From Treponemataceae bacterium (GTDB lineage Bacteria; Spirochaetota; Spirochaetia; Treponematales; Treponemataceae), in contig JAIKVO010000164.1 of assembly GCA_024685655.1 (NCBI GenBank), positions 1 through 58,954 of the forward strand: a stretch of 58,954 bases of DNA, given 5' to 3'. Of the stretch, positions 1 to 7,236 are shown in pieces. The notes below the pieces were generated by a model that saw nothing but the letters and a program-made list of their open reading frames with translations, was not told the DNA's origin and searched no databases. The first letter of the stretch is position 1; each line of letters begins with the position of its first letter. The position numbers were made by a program, and so were the translations under genes.

Positions 1-283
1 GCAAATCACAGAGATTCGGATCCGTAAGGTGGCAGCCGAAGGAAAATTGAAGGCTTACGTAACAATTACATTTGATAACTGCTTCGTCGTACACAATGTA
101 AAGATAATTGAGGGTAAGACAGGACTTTTTATCGCAATGCCTAGTCGTAAGACTGGTTCAGGCGATTATAAGGATGTGGCGCATCCAATCAGCCCAGAGT
201 TCAGAACTGAGCTACAGGACAAAATTGTTGCTGAGTATGAGGCTGGTCATGTTGAAGAAGCTAGTCTTGGAGAAATGGACTGA
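1..283 (+). CDS. spoVG: SpoVG family regulator (5' end cut by window edge)
   Basis: The reading frame is open from the first bases and encodes [10 protein letters not shown] followed by the typical SpoVG core ([10 protein letters not shown] near residue 30, DVAHPI further on). Base 1 is a G, so the start codon is probably an ATG whose first two bases lie just outside the window; the in-frame GTG at 29 would remove the conserved first beta strand and is unlikely. SpoVG proteins are small nucleic-acid-binding regulators; in Borrelia SpoVG binds DNA and RNA site-specifically. The length of about 94 residues matches the family. It sits upstream of tRNA-Gln and rplY on the same strand, an arrangement related to that in other spirochetes. 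Confidence 0.93.
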   Translation, partial: QITEIRIRKVAAEGKLKAYVTITFDNCFVVHNVKIIEGKTGLFIAMPSRKTGSGDYKDVAHPISPEFRTELQDKIVAEYEAGHVEEASLGEMD

Positions 284-287
284 AAAA

Positions 288-338
288 TCGGTAGGAAAAT
301 CATATTGCTTAAATTCTGTAGTTTGAAATTCCTACCGA
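288..338 (+). other. Inverted repeat downstream of spoVG
   Basis: Perfect 10-bp arms TCGGTAGGAA (288-297) and TTCCTACCGA (329-338) flank a 31-base AT-rich loop that begins five bases after the spoVG stop. There is no T run after the 3' arm, so this is not a standard intrinsic terminator. It could stabilise the spoVG mRNA 3' end or act as a protein-binding site. The stretch from 339 to 446 shows nothing else I can support. Confidence 0.5.
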
Positions 339-446
339 AAAGATTTAATATTTAATAATGTGAAACCGTATACTTTTAGAAAGAATTGCGGTTGTTTTTG
401 AAAGATGCATGGTGAAAATATCGCAAATGCATTTTTCGCTTTCCTT

Positions 447-519
447 TGGGACGTCGTCAAGTGGTAAGACAACGGCTTTTGGTGCCGTCATTCCGCTGGT
501 TCGAATCCAGCCGTCCCAG
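447..519 (+). tRNA. tRNA-Gln (anticodon TTG)
   Basis: The acceptor arms TGGGACG (447-453) and CGTCCCA (512-518) pair fully, with discriminator G at 519. The anticodon stem ACGGC/GCCGT encloses the loop TTTTGGT, giving anticodon TTG (Gln). The T arm CTGGTTCGAATCCAG is canonical. CCA is not encoded; the next bases are CTAATAG. The first base pair T-A and the G discriminator are normal for glutamine tRNA. Confidence 0.96.
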
Positions 520-588
520 CTAATAGTAGGGCATTTGTTTTGTCCGCTCCGGAGGGAACCGGAAATGATGATTTAAGGAGTCCGAAAT

Positions 589-1143
589 ATGGATTACATG
601 ACGTTGAGTGCAGAAATGCGCACAGGATCAGGAAAGAAATTTGCAAAACAGCTAAGGGCAGAAGGAAAACTCCCAGCAGTTATGTATAATTCAAAGGGTG
701 TTGCTACAATGCTCTCAGTTAATGAAGCCGAATTTACAAAAGTCTGGAAACAGGCTACACCGACTACTCTTATCAAGCTTACGGTTGGTAATGATACGAT
801 GCTCGCATTTATCAAAGATACTGAGTACGATATCATCACAGACAAGAACCTTCATGTCGATTTCCATGTAATTGATGAGGATAAGCCTCTTGTTGCTGAG
901 ATTAAACTTCAGCTCGGTGGAAGCCCGGTTGGTGTTCGTGAGGGTGGTACTCTTCAGAAAGGAACTCCTTCAATCAAAATACGCTGTTTGCCAAAGGATC
1001 TTCCTATTCGTATTGTTGCGGATGTTTCTGCTCTTAAGATTGGCGATTTCCTCCATGTAAAAGAGCTTAACCTTGGCGATGGTGTTAAGGTTATTTCTGA
1101 CGGCGAGGCAGTTGTTGCTTCTGTCCGCGCTCCAAAAAAATAA
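589..1143 (+). CDS. rplY: 50S ribosomal protein L25, CTC form
   Basis: The 184-residue product has the two-part architecture of the long (TL5/CTC) form of L25. The N-terminal 5S rRNA-binding domain covers about residues 1-95, including RTGSGKKFAKQLRAEGKLPAV and the DFHVID motif that closes it. The C-terminal beta domain follows (about 96-184). It binds 5S rRNA in the central protuberance of the large subunit. An AAGGAG ribosome-binding site at about 575-580 supports the ATG at 589; a second ATG three codons later is possible. It lies between tRNA-Gln and tilS. In Borrelia pth follows rplY, but here a repeat-rich gap takes its place. Confidence 0.95.
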   Translation: MDYMTLSAEMRTGSGKKFAKQLRAEGKLPAVMYNSKGVATMLSVNEAEFTKVWKQATPTTLIKLTVGNDTMLAFIKDTEYDIITDKNLHVDFHVIDEDKPLVAEIKLQLGGSPVGVREGGTLQKGTPSIKIRCLPKDLPIRIVADVSALKIGDFLHVKELNLGDGVKVISDGEAVVASVRAPKK

Positions 1144-1265
1144 TTTCTTTCGGAGTATCTGAAAAAAGACTTTAAAACCTTGTAGTTTTGCAAGGCTTAA
1201 GCATGAAAAATATGTTGGCCGGAGAAGAGCATAGTTTACCGAACTGGTCAAATTTGCAAGTTAAA

Positions 1266-1340
1266 TTGTCGTTTGATACTCTTTTAGCAAGCGACAAAAC
1301 GGCTGAGTCAAGGCTTTGAGCGTAGCGTGCCTTGACCAGA
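1266..1340 (+). repeat. Dispersed two-hairpin repeat, copy 1
   Basis: Hairpin A pairs TTGTCGTTTG (1266-1275) with CAAGCGACAA (1288-1297), with one G-T wobble. Hairpin B pairs GTCAAGGC (1307-1314) with GCCTTGAC (1329-1336) around the loop TTTGAGCGTAGCGT. The same two-hairpin layout recurs at 1399-1475 and 57592-57667. The middle of hairpin A differs from copy 2 by a compensated change (T-A here, A-T there). Confidence 0.75.
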
Positions 1341-1359
1341 TGTGCTTGCATTTTAGAAG

Positions 1360-1396
1360 AAAGCCTGCAGGGGTTGTGTCTGCGGGCTTTTTTTTT
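1360..1396 (+). terminator. Rho-independent terminator after rplY
   Basis: The arms AAAGCCTGCAG (1360-1370) and CTGCGGGCTTT (1380-1390) pair with one T-G wobble around a 9-base loop, followed by an uninterrupted T run to 1396. It lies between two copies of the dispersed repeat and probably ends the transcript that carries rplY. Confidence 0.85.
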
Positions 1397-1398
1397 GA

Positions 1399-1475
1399 TT
1401 GACGCTTGATAATTGTTAGCAAGCGTCAAAACGGTTGGGTCAAGGTCCTGAGCGTAGCGTTCCATGACCAACCGT
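1399..1475 (+). repeat. Dispersed two-hairpin repeat, copy 2
   Basis: Hairpin A has perfect 10-bp arms TTGACGCTTG (1399-1408) and CAAGCGTCAA (1420-1429). Hairpin B pairs ACGGTTGG (1431-1438) with CCAACCGT (1468-1475), continues inward through GTCA/TGAC, and carries GAGCGTAGCGT in its loop as in copy 1. It ends 17 bases before the tilS start codon, so it would lie in any tilS leader. Confidence 0.75.
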
Positions 1476-1492
1476 ATTGATTTTATTTCTAT

Positions 1493-3025
1493 ATGTCAGA
1501 TTTACTTGGTGTTGTAAAAAACTCAATTTGTCCAGAAGGCGTTCCTGTCGAGACTTTGCGAGGAAAAACCGTGCTTGCCGCTGTGTCGGGCGGCGTTGAC
1601 TCAATGGTGATGCTTGATGTTCTGCAGAAACTGTCTTTCGAAGTAGGGTTTTCTCTCTGTGTAATCACAGTGAATCATAATATCCGTCCAGATGCCGAGA
1701 CTTCTGGCGATGCGGAGCACGTTGTCAAAGTCTGTGCTGGTTTAGGTATTCCTTGTTCTTTGCAGGTGTTAAGGCGCGGCCTTGTAGAGGAAATTTCCGC
1801 AGCTCGCGGCAAGGGTACAGAGGAAGCTGCCCGTTTTTTGCGATACGAAGCTTTTGAGGAAGAAGCGCGAAATACGGGAGCAGCCGTTGTGTGTATCGCG
1901 CACAACAGGAATGATAGGCTTGAGACGATACTTCAGCGTTTTTTGCAAGGAGCCGGCGTTCTTTCATCATTCGGAATGAAAAAACACCGCGGTATATACT
2001 CACGCCCGTTGTTTGATGTTTCAAGGCGCGAAATTGAGGAGTATGCCGAACAGAACGGTATTTCTTTCAGAACGGATTTGTCGAATGCAGACAACGCTTA
2101 TTTCAGGAACCGGATACGTAACAGCCTTATTCCTTTTTTGAACGATATTGAACCTGGTTGGGATTCAGCCGTTATTCATGGTGCTGAAAAAAATATGGTA
2201 GCAGCCGATGATATAAATGCAGCCAAAAAAAATGCAGCGTGGACTTTTGATTGCGGAGCTTCTGGCGAAACTGCGGGCAAATTGTCTGATGTCAAACCTT
2301 CAGGGAAAACAAAGGGCGGAGCAACGAGTGGCGCGACTTTGTGTAAGGGAAAATTGTCAGGTGGCGAGCTTTCTTGCAAAAAATCGGGCTGCGCGACGCT
2401 TTGGATGAATGCGGCTGTTTTCGATACCTGCCCTTTTACAGCAAGAATCGCACTGCTTTATGACGGATTGACTTTATTAAAATGCCCAAAAAGGATACCT
2501 TATAGTATGCTTGCGTCTTTTTCCGGGGGGGCTGGAAAAGTTTCCGGGGCAGGCATAAAAATGGAGCGGAAATCAAAAAAAGTTTTTATGTCTGTTGTTG
2601 ATGACTGCTCTGGGGAAAACGAAGAATCGGGCTTTTACGTGTTTGTGACACATCCGGGAAGATATATTATAGGCAATGTAGATGTAACAATCCGCGCTGC
2701 CGCTGAAAATGCGGGCAATTTATCTTTTAATCTGATTCCTGGGAAAAATCCGTCCGCTGAAAACAGGTCCGTTTATGTCGCTGAAACTGATGAAGGCTGC
2801 GTTTCGGGGGTGTTCAAACTTCCTTGCGTAATCCGTTCCGGTTCTTCAGCTGATGCATTCAGAACTCCGGTTGGCGAGCGTAAACTGCTTTCAAAGATTT
2901 TCTCGGATTGGCATGTGCCTGCCGAAATCCGTTGGAAAATCCCGGTTTTCGAGGATAGCGAGAACCGCGGCGTATGGGGAAGTTTGTACGGGTATGAGGA
3001 CTGGTTCGTAAAGCCAGAAGCCTGA
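1493..3025 (+). CDS. tilS: tRNA(Ile)-lysidine synthase
   Basis: TilS attaches lysine to the wobble cytidine of tRNA-Ile(CAU), using ATP, so that it reads AUA. The PP-loop motif SGGVDS lies at residues 32-37, with downstream HNRNDRLETILQRFLQGAG matching the TilS signature region. The 510-residue length is at the long end. Residues about 245-300 form a Gly/Ser/Lys/Thr-rich low-complexity insert that splits the N-terminal ATPase domain from the C-terminal part. No clear Shine-Dalgarno sequence precedes the ATG at 1493, and the leader would contain repeat copy 2. The neighbours rplY and ftsH match a conserved spirochete order. Confidence 0.9.
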   Translation: MSDLLGVVKNSICPEGVPVETLRGKTVLAAVSGGVDSMVMLDVLQKLSFEVGFSLCVITVNHNIRPDAETSGDAEHVVKVCAGLGIPCSLQVLRRGLVEEISAARGKGTEEAARFLRYEAFEEEARNTGAAVVCIAHNRNDRLETILQRFLQGAGVLSSFGMKKHRGIYSRPLFDVSRREIEEYAEQNGISFRTDLSNADNAYFRNRIRNSLIPFLNDIEPGWDSAVIHGAEKNMVAADDINAAKKNAAWTFDCGASGETAGKLSDVKPSGKTKGGATSGATLCKGKLSGGELSCKKSGCATLWMNAAVFDTCPFTARIALLYDGLTLLKCPKRIPYSMLASFSGGAGKVSGAGIKMERKSKKVFMSVVDDCSGENEESGFYVFVTHPGRYIIGNVDVTIRAAAENAGNLSFNLIPGKNPSAENRSVYVAETDEGCVSGVFKLPCVIRSGSSADAFRTPVGERKLLSKIFSDWHVPAEIRWKIPVFEDSENRGVWGSLYGYEDWFVKPEA

Positions 3026-3038
3026 CTATCGCCACGAG

Positions 3039-3153
3039 CATATTTTGAATGCTTTAGGAGATGCATAGGTGTGTTCGTTCCGCGGGTTTAACCGGTGCTC
3101 GCAGGTATTCTGCAACAAGCGCGAAGCAAGCTGTTTCGAGCAAAATATGTTGC
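3039..3153 (+). repeat. GC-rich inverted-repeat element between tilS and ftsH
   Basis: CATATTTTG (3039-3047) is the exact reverse complement of CAAAATATG (3141-3149), and GCAACA (3112-3117) pairs with TGTTGC (3148-3153). The interior is GC-rich. It shares the words GTTCGTTCCGC (3073-3083) and CGGTGCTC (3093-3100), in the same order, with the gap after lepA (10948-10958 and 10984-10991). It may be a remnant of a small dispersed element. No ORF is convincing here, and 3154-3235 shows only the ftsH ribosome-binding site. Confidence 0.4.
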
Positions 3154-3235
3154 GAATTAAGACGGAGTTTGTTGATTGAAGATAAATAGCTCATCAGCTG
3201 AAATATTAAAAAATTGACAGATATGGGAGAATATA

Positions 3236-5185
3236 ATGACAAAATATAACGGAAAAGAAGGTCGTGCCGGCCTGTTGTTCTTCGTAGTGATGTTAATCCT
3301 TCTTGTGGCTTATTTCATTACGACAAGGACAGGCTCATCTGTCCCTGAAATTTCATATACCGATTTTTTGGAGTATGTTAAAACTTCGAAAATTACTGAA
3401 GTTCATATAAAAGACGGTTCTTCTATAAGCGGTGTTATTCAAGCTGCAAATGGTCAGTCATCGCACTTTAAAACGGAGATTCCGTATGAGGACGAAAGTC
3501 TTATGGAAACTCTGCGGAATGCCGGGATTGAGGTTTCAGGCAGTAAATCGAAGGAAAGCATTGTTTCTCTGATTCTGTCGTATATGCCATGGGTTTTGAC
3601 GCTTGTATTCTTTATGTTCATAATGCGGCAGAATGCTTCGCAGAATATGAAAGGAATGCAGTTCGGAAAAAGCCGGGCGCGTGTTTTTGATTCATCAGGA
3701 AAAAAAGTTATGTTCGTGGATGTCGCCGGACAGGAAGAAGCTAAGAAGGAGCTTGCGGAGATAGTCGATTTTCTTAGGACACCGAAAAAATATCAAGAGA
3801 TGGGAGCGAAAATACCTACAGGAGTTCTGCTTGTAGGAAATCCTGGAACTGGAAAGACTTTGCTTGCGCGGGCTGTTGCCGGTGAGGCAGGCGTCAATTT
3901 CCTTCATATCTCTGGCAGTGATTTTGTGGAGATGTTCGTTGGTGTAGGTGCTAGTCGTGTCCGCGATTTATTTGAGCAGGGGCGCAGAATGGCTCCGTCT
4001 ATAATATTTATTGATGAAATTGATGCAGTCGGCCGCGCAAGGGGAGCCGGTTTGGGCGGTGGTCATGATGAGCGTGAGCAAACTTTGAACCAGATGCTCG
4101 TTGAAATGGACGGTTTTGACAACAAAGACGGGGTGATCGTGCTTGCGGCGACAAACCGCCCGGATGTGCTTGACCCTGCACTTTTGCGCCCGGGAAGGTT
4201 TGACAGGCAGATCACTGTTTCTCTGCCAGATCTTAAAGAACGTTGCGCAATCCTTGCCGTACATGCAAAGAGAATACCGCTTGGCAATGACGTGAATTTG
4301 GAGAAAGTTGCAAGAGCAACTCCTGGCATGAGCGGTGCGGATCTTGCGAATATCGTGAATGAGGCAGCTCTTTTTGCCGCACGGAAAGGACAAAAATCAG
4401 TCGGCAGTAGCGAATTTGAGGAAGCGCGTGATAAAATACTTATGGGAGTTGCTCGCGATTCTATGGTCATGCCGGAGAAAGAACGCGCAATGACCGCATG
4501 TCACGAGGCTGGGCACACATTGCCTTATTACTACCTAAAGAATGCGTCTCCGCTGCACAAAGTTACGATTATTCCTAGGGGAAGGGCGTTGGGACTTACG
4601 GTCGGACTTCCGAAAGAAGATTCATACTCGCATACGAAAGGATGGCTTCTCGATCAGCTCGTGATTATGTTTGGCGGTTATGCAGCGGAGACCGTAGTGT
4701 ATGGGGAAACGACAACAGGCACGCAAAACGATATTCAGCAAGCTACGAACCTTGCGCGTCGGATGGTGTGCGAATGGGGTATGTCCGAAGAAGTTGGAGC
4801 CGTGACATACGGACAGGAAGATGAGCCTATTTTCATGGGCCGTGAAATTGCGCGCCATAAGGAGTTTTCGGAGTATACAGCTCATCAGATTGATACTGCC
4901 GTTCGGAAAATCCTTGATAATGCAAAGGAGCGTGCTTGTGCTATAATGATGGAGCATCGGGATCAGCTTGATCTGATTACGAAAGCTCTTATTGAGAATG
5001 AAACCCTTGACGATGCGGATATCAGAAGAATTCTCGGATTTCCGACAGAAAACTTTGATACTGGAAATGATGCCGTGGAGAGCTCCGTTGTTGCGGAGAA
5101 TTTTCCGGAAGAAAACAAAGATGGGGAAAAAGCTGCAATTACCAAAACTGGAGAAACTGAAACTGGAGAGGATGCTGTAAAATGA
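3236..5185 (+). CDS. ftsH: ATP-dependent zinc metalloprotease FtsH
   Basis: A membrane-anchored AAA+ protease that degrades misassembled membrane proteins and selected soluble regulators. Transmembrane segments lie at about residues 12-29 and 108-130 with a short periplasmic loop between. The AAA domain shows Walker A GNPGTGKT (201-208), Walker [10 protein letters not shown] and the second region of homology [20 protein letters not shown] (305-324). The zinc site is HEAGH (423-427), with D499 in TGTQNDI as the probable third ligand. The C-terminal tail after about residue 610 is acidic and variable. A GGGAG ribosome-binding site lies just upstream of 3236. Its stop overlaps the next gene by four bases, so the two are likely translationally coupled. 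Confidence 0.97.
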   Translation: MTKYNGKEGRAGLLFFVVMLILLVAYFITTRTGSSVPEISYTDFLEYVKTSKITEVHIKDGSSISGVIQAANGQSSHFKTEIPYEDESLMETLRNAGIEVSGSKSKESIVSLILSYMPWVLTLVFFMFIMRQNASQNMKGMQFGKSRARVFDSSGKKVMFVDVAGQEEAKKELAEIVDFLRTPKKYQEMGAKIPTGVLLVGNPGTGKTLLARAVAGEAGVNFLHISGSDFVEMFVGVGASRVRDLFEQGRRMAPSIIFIDEIDAVGRARGAGLGGGHDEREQTLNQMLVEMDGFDNKDGVIVLAATNRPDVLDPALLRPGRFDRQITVSLPDLKERCAILAVHAKRIPLGNDVNLEKVARATPGMSGADLANIVNEAALFAARKGQKSVGSSEFEEARDKILMGVARDSMVMPEKERAMTACHEAGHTLPYYYLKNASPLHKVTIIPRGRALGLTVGLPKEDSYSHTKGWLLDQLVIMFGGYAAETVVYGETTTGTQNDIQQATNLARRMVCEWGMSEEVGAVTYGQEDEPIFMGREIARHKEFSEYTAHQIDTAVRKILDNAKERACAIMMEHRDQLDLITKALIENETLDDADIRRILGFPTENFDTGNDAVESSVVAENFPEENKDGEKAAITKTGETETGEDAVK

Positions 5186-7236
5186 GAAAAAAAGTCTGTT
5201 TCTTAATAATCGTGGTGTTCGCTGCGACTTTGTATGCTGCCTCTGGCAATGCCGGACGCAGTTTCGCATTGCGCTATCTGAATCTTGCGATGAACGCAGT
5301 TTCTGCTGACGACTACGAAACTGCGGATGCCCTTTCAGTAACAGGCCTTTCCTATGATCAGACAGTCTCTGATTTCTGGTTTATTCGCGCAAATGCTGCC
5401 GAGAAAAGAAACGACCCCCCAAAAAACATAATCGAATATCTTGAGAAAGCTATAACATATACGGACTGGCTTAAATACAGCAAAACGAACGCTGTTATCA
5501 TGCTCGCTGATCTTTATTACACGACAGGCAGTTACAGCAAATGCATAGACATTTTGAAAGATGCCTCAAAATATTCAGTTCCAGAAGTTTATTACCTGGA
5601 AGCAGCATCAATGTATGCTCTGAACAAGGTTAAGGAAGCCCGGAACATAATATCTTTTGCTACATCACTTTATCCTGATAATGCTGAGTTCGTATCTTTG
5701 TTTTTTAGAAACGAATATGAAATCTGCCAGAAATCAGGTGCTCAGGTTCCGTACAAGGAAACTTCTAACGTAGAGCTTTGCCAGTCCTTGCTGAAACGAG
5801 TTTACTCCATATTCGAGAAAAGCCCTGAAATCCTTCTTTATGCAGCGTTTTTTGCGGATCAGGAAGAAGCTTCAAATCTGATAAGACTTTACACAGCCGG
5901 AACTGACGTGTATGGATACGACATTTTTTATCCGTTCGCTTCGATGAAATGCGGCTTCCTTACGGAAACACAAGCGTTTGACGCATATACAGAAATATCA
6001 GGCGGAGTTTTTAAGTATGATGTGTTCAGCAAAATGGCACGCGAGATGAAAAGCGAAAATGCTAGAAGTCATTTGCAGAGCGTCTTGTCTGGTTTTTCGG
6101 CCACGATAAAATTCAGTTCATTAGAAAACGGTGTGTATGACTTAACTTGTTCATATAAATACGGCCGTCCGGAGAAAATTGTTTATGACAGAACCGACGA
6201 CGGTGTTGTGGAATGGTATATTGAATGTGACTACGGAGCACCTGTTTATTGTATGGACAATGAACATCAGTATTCGGTGAGATATCACAGCTTTCCGTCC
6301 ATAAAAAATGCTGAATTTTTAAGCACCGGTGCGTCATATTCGTTCGTTCCGTTCAGCGAGAATTGGACTCCAGTCGTTTTTGAAAAAGCTTCTTTTGGAA
6401 ACGATAACAATCCGTTTTTTATTCCAGTTCTTTCTGAAAAATCCGTGGAAAATGGAAGATATCAGATTCTTTCTGAAACAGATGCGCTTAAGAATGCTAA
6501 TCAGGTGAAACTTCCTCTTTCTGATGGGAATAAAAACGAAGTCGTTTTCTCTTTATTCGAGAAAAAGCCTGTGAGCGCAACTTATTTCGAAAATGGCACC
6601 GAATATGCTGATGCTGTTTTTAGCAACGGTTTGCTTTCTTTGCGTAACGTCGATATGGATAGAGACGGTGTTAAAGAGATGAAAGAGATGTATAGAATTC
6701 CGTATGAGAAGACGGATGAGAAAACTCAAAAAACTCTTACAAGCTCTCTTTTCGGAAAGCTTCCTTACAATCATGATTTATGGCTCTCTGATCTTTATAT
6801 AGATACTGACGGTGACACGTCGTTTGATTATCATACTGTATATTCAGAAGACGGATGGACTCATTCGTTCTGGGGTGTAGACGAAAATGGTGGATATGAA
6901 TCGTCTTATTCGGAGAATTTCGACGGTTCTTTGCGCGAAGTTCAGTTTTATCATCCGCTTGAAAATGTTCTTATAACAGCGATGATGCGCGGTGAGCGTT
7001 TGATTACGATTTCTGTCGGCAAGGAAATATATTCAATATTTTACGATGAGCCGAACGATTTTTACTGGGTTTACAAACGCCCGTCTGAAAGCAGTTTTGT
7101 GCCTAAGATAAAGAGTCTCCTAGATGAGCAGGGAAGTGGGCTTAACGTAATGGTCATCTACGATTTGGAAGATGGTTCCCGTGTCCTTGCCGAAAAAACG
7201 TGTGGCGTTTATTTCGGAGTCATTGTGTATGATTAA
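5182..7236 (+). CDS. Exported TPR-like protein of unknown function
   Basis: The 684-residue product starts with a signal peptide ([21 protein letters not shown]) and should be periplasmic. Residues about 25-190 contain helical repeats that resemble tetratricopeptide units (for example YYTTGSYSKCIDILKDASKY and MYALNKVKEARNIISFA). The rest, about 200-684, is beta-rich with aromatic repeats and D-rich motifs such as DTDGDTSFDYHTVY and DMDRDGVKEMKE, which look like short Ca-binding or EF-hand-like loops. The ATG overlaps the ftsH stop as ATGA. The stop overlaps the start of the downstream protease gene. The operon position suggests an envelope quality-control role, which is inference. I do not recognise a named family for the C-terminal half. 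Confidence 0.85.
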   Translation: MRKKVCFLIIVVFAATLYAASGNAGRSFALRYLNLAMNAVSADDYETADALSVTGLSYDQTVSDFWFIRANAAEKRNDPPKNIIEYLEKAITYTDWLKYSKTNAVIMLADLYYTTGSYSKCIDILKDASKYSVPEVYYLEAASMYALNKVKEARNIISFATSLYPDNAEFVSLFFRNEYEICQKSGAQVPYKETSNVELCQSLLKRVYSIFEKSPEILLYAAFFADQEEASNLIRLYTAGTDVYGYDIFYPFASMKCGFLTETQAFDAYTEISGGVFKYDVFSKMAREMKSENARSHLQSVLSGFSATIKFSSLENGVYDLTCSYKYGRPEKIVYDRTDDGVVEWYIECDYGAPVYCMDNEHQYSVRYHSFPSIKNAEFLSTGASYSFVPFSENWTPVVFEKASFGNDNNPFFIPVLSEKSVENGRYQILSETDALKNANQVKLPLSDGNKNEVVFSLFEKKPVSATYFENGTEYADAVFSNGLLSLRNVDMDRDGVKEMKEMYRIPYEKTDEKTQKTLTSSLFGKLPYNHDLWLSDLYIDTDGDTSFDYHTVYSEDGWTHSFWGVDENGGYESSYSENFDGSLREVQFYHPLENVLITAMMRGERLITISVGKEIYSIFYDEPNDFYWVYKRPSESSFVPKIKSLLDEQGSGLNVMVIYDLEDGSRVLAEKTCGVYFGVIVYD

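Noticed and set aside
1266-1475. CRISPR array
   Set aside because: Only two adjacent copies with internal palindromes, unequal loops and no regular spacers; no cas genes in the window.
4622-5269. 215-residue minus-strand ORF over the end of ftsH
   Set aside because: Wholly antisense to ftsH and the TPR gene start, no ribosome-binding site, cysteine/arginine/serine-rich composition of a shadow frame.
7172-7228. Upstream start for the HtrA-like protease
   Set aside because: Would place 19 extra polar residues before the lipoprotein signal; the ATG at 7229 gives a proper lipobox distance and overlap with the previous stop.
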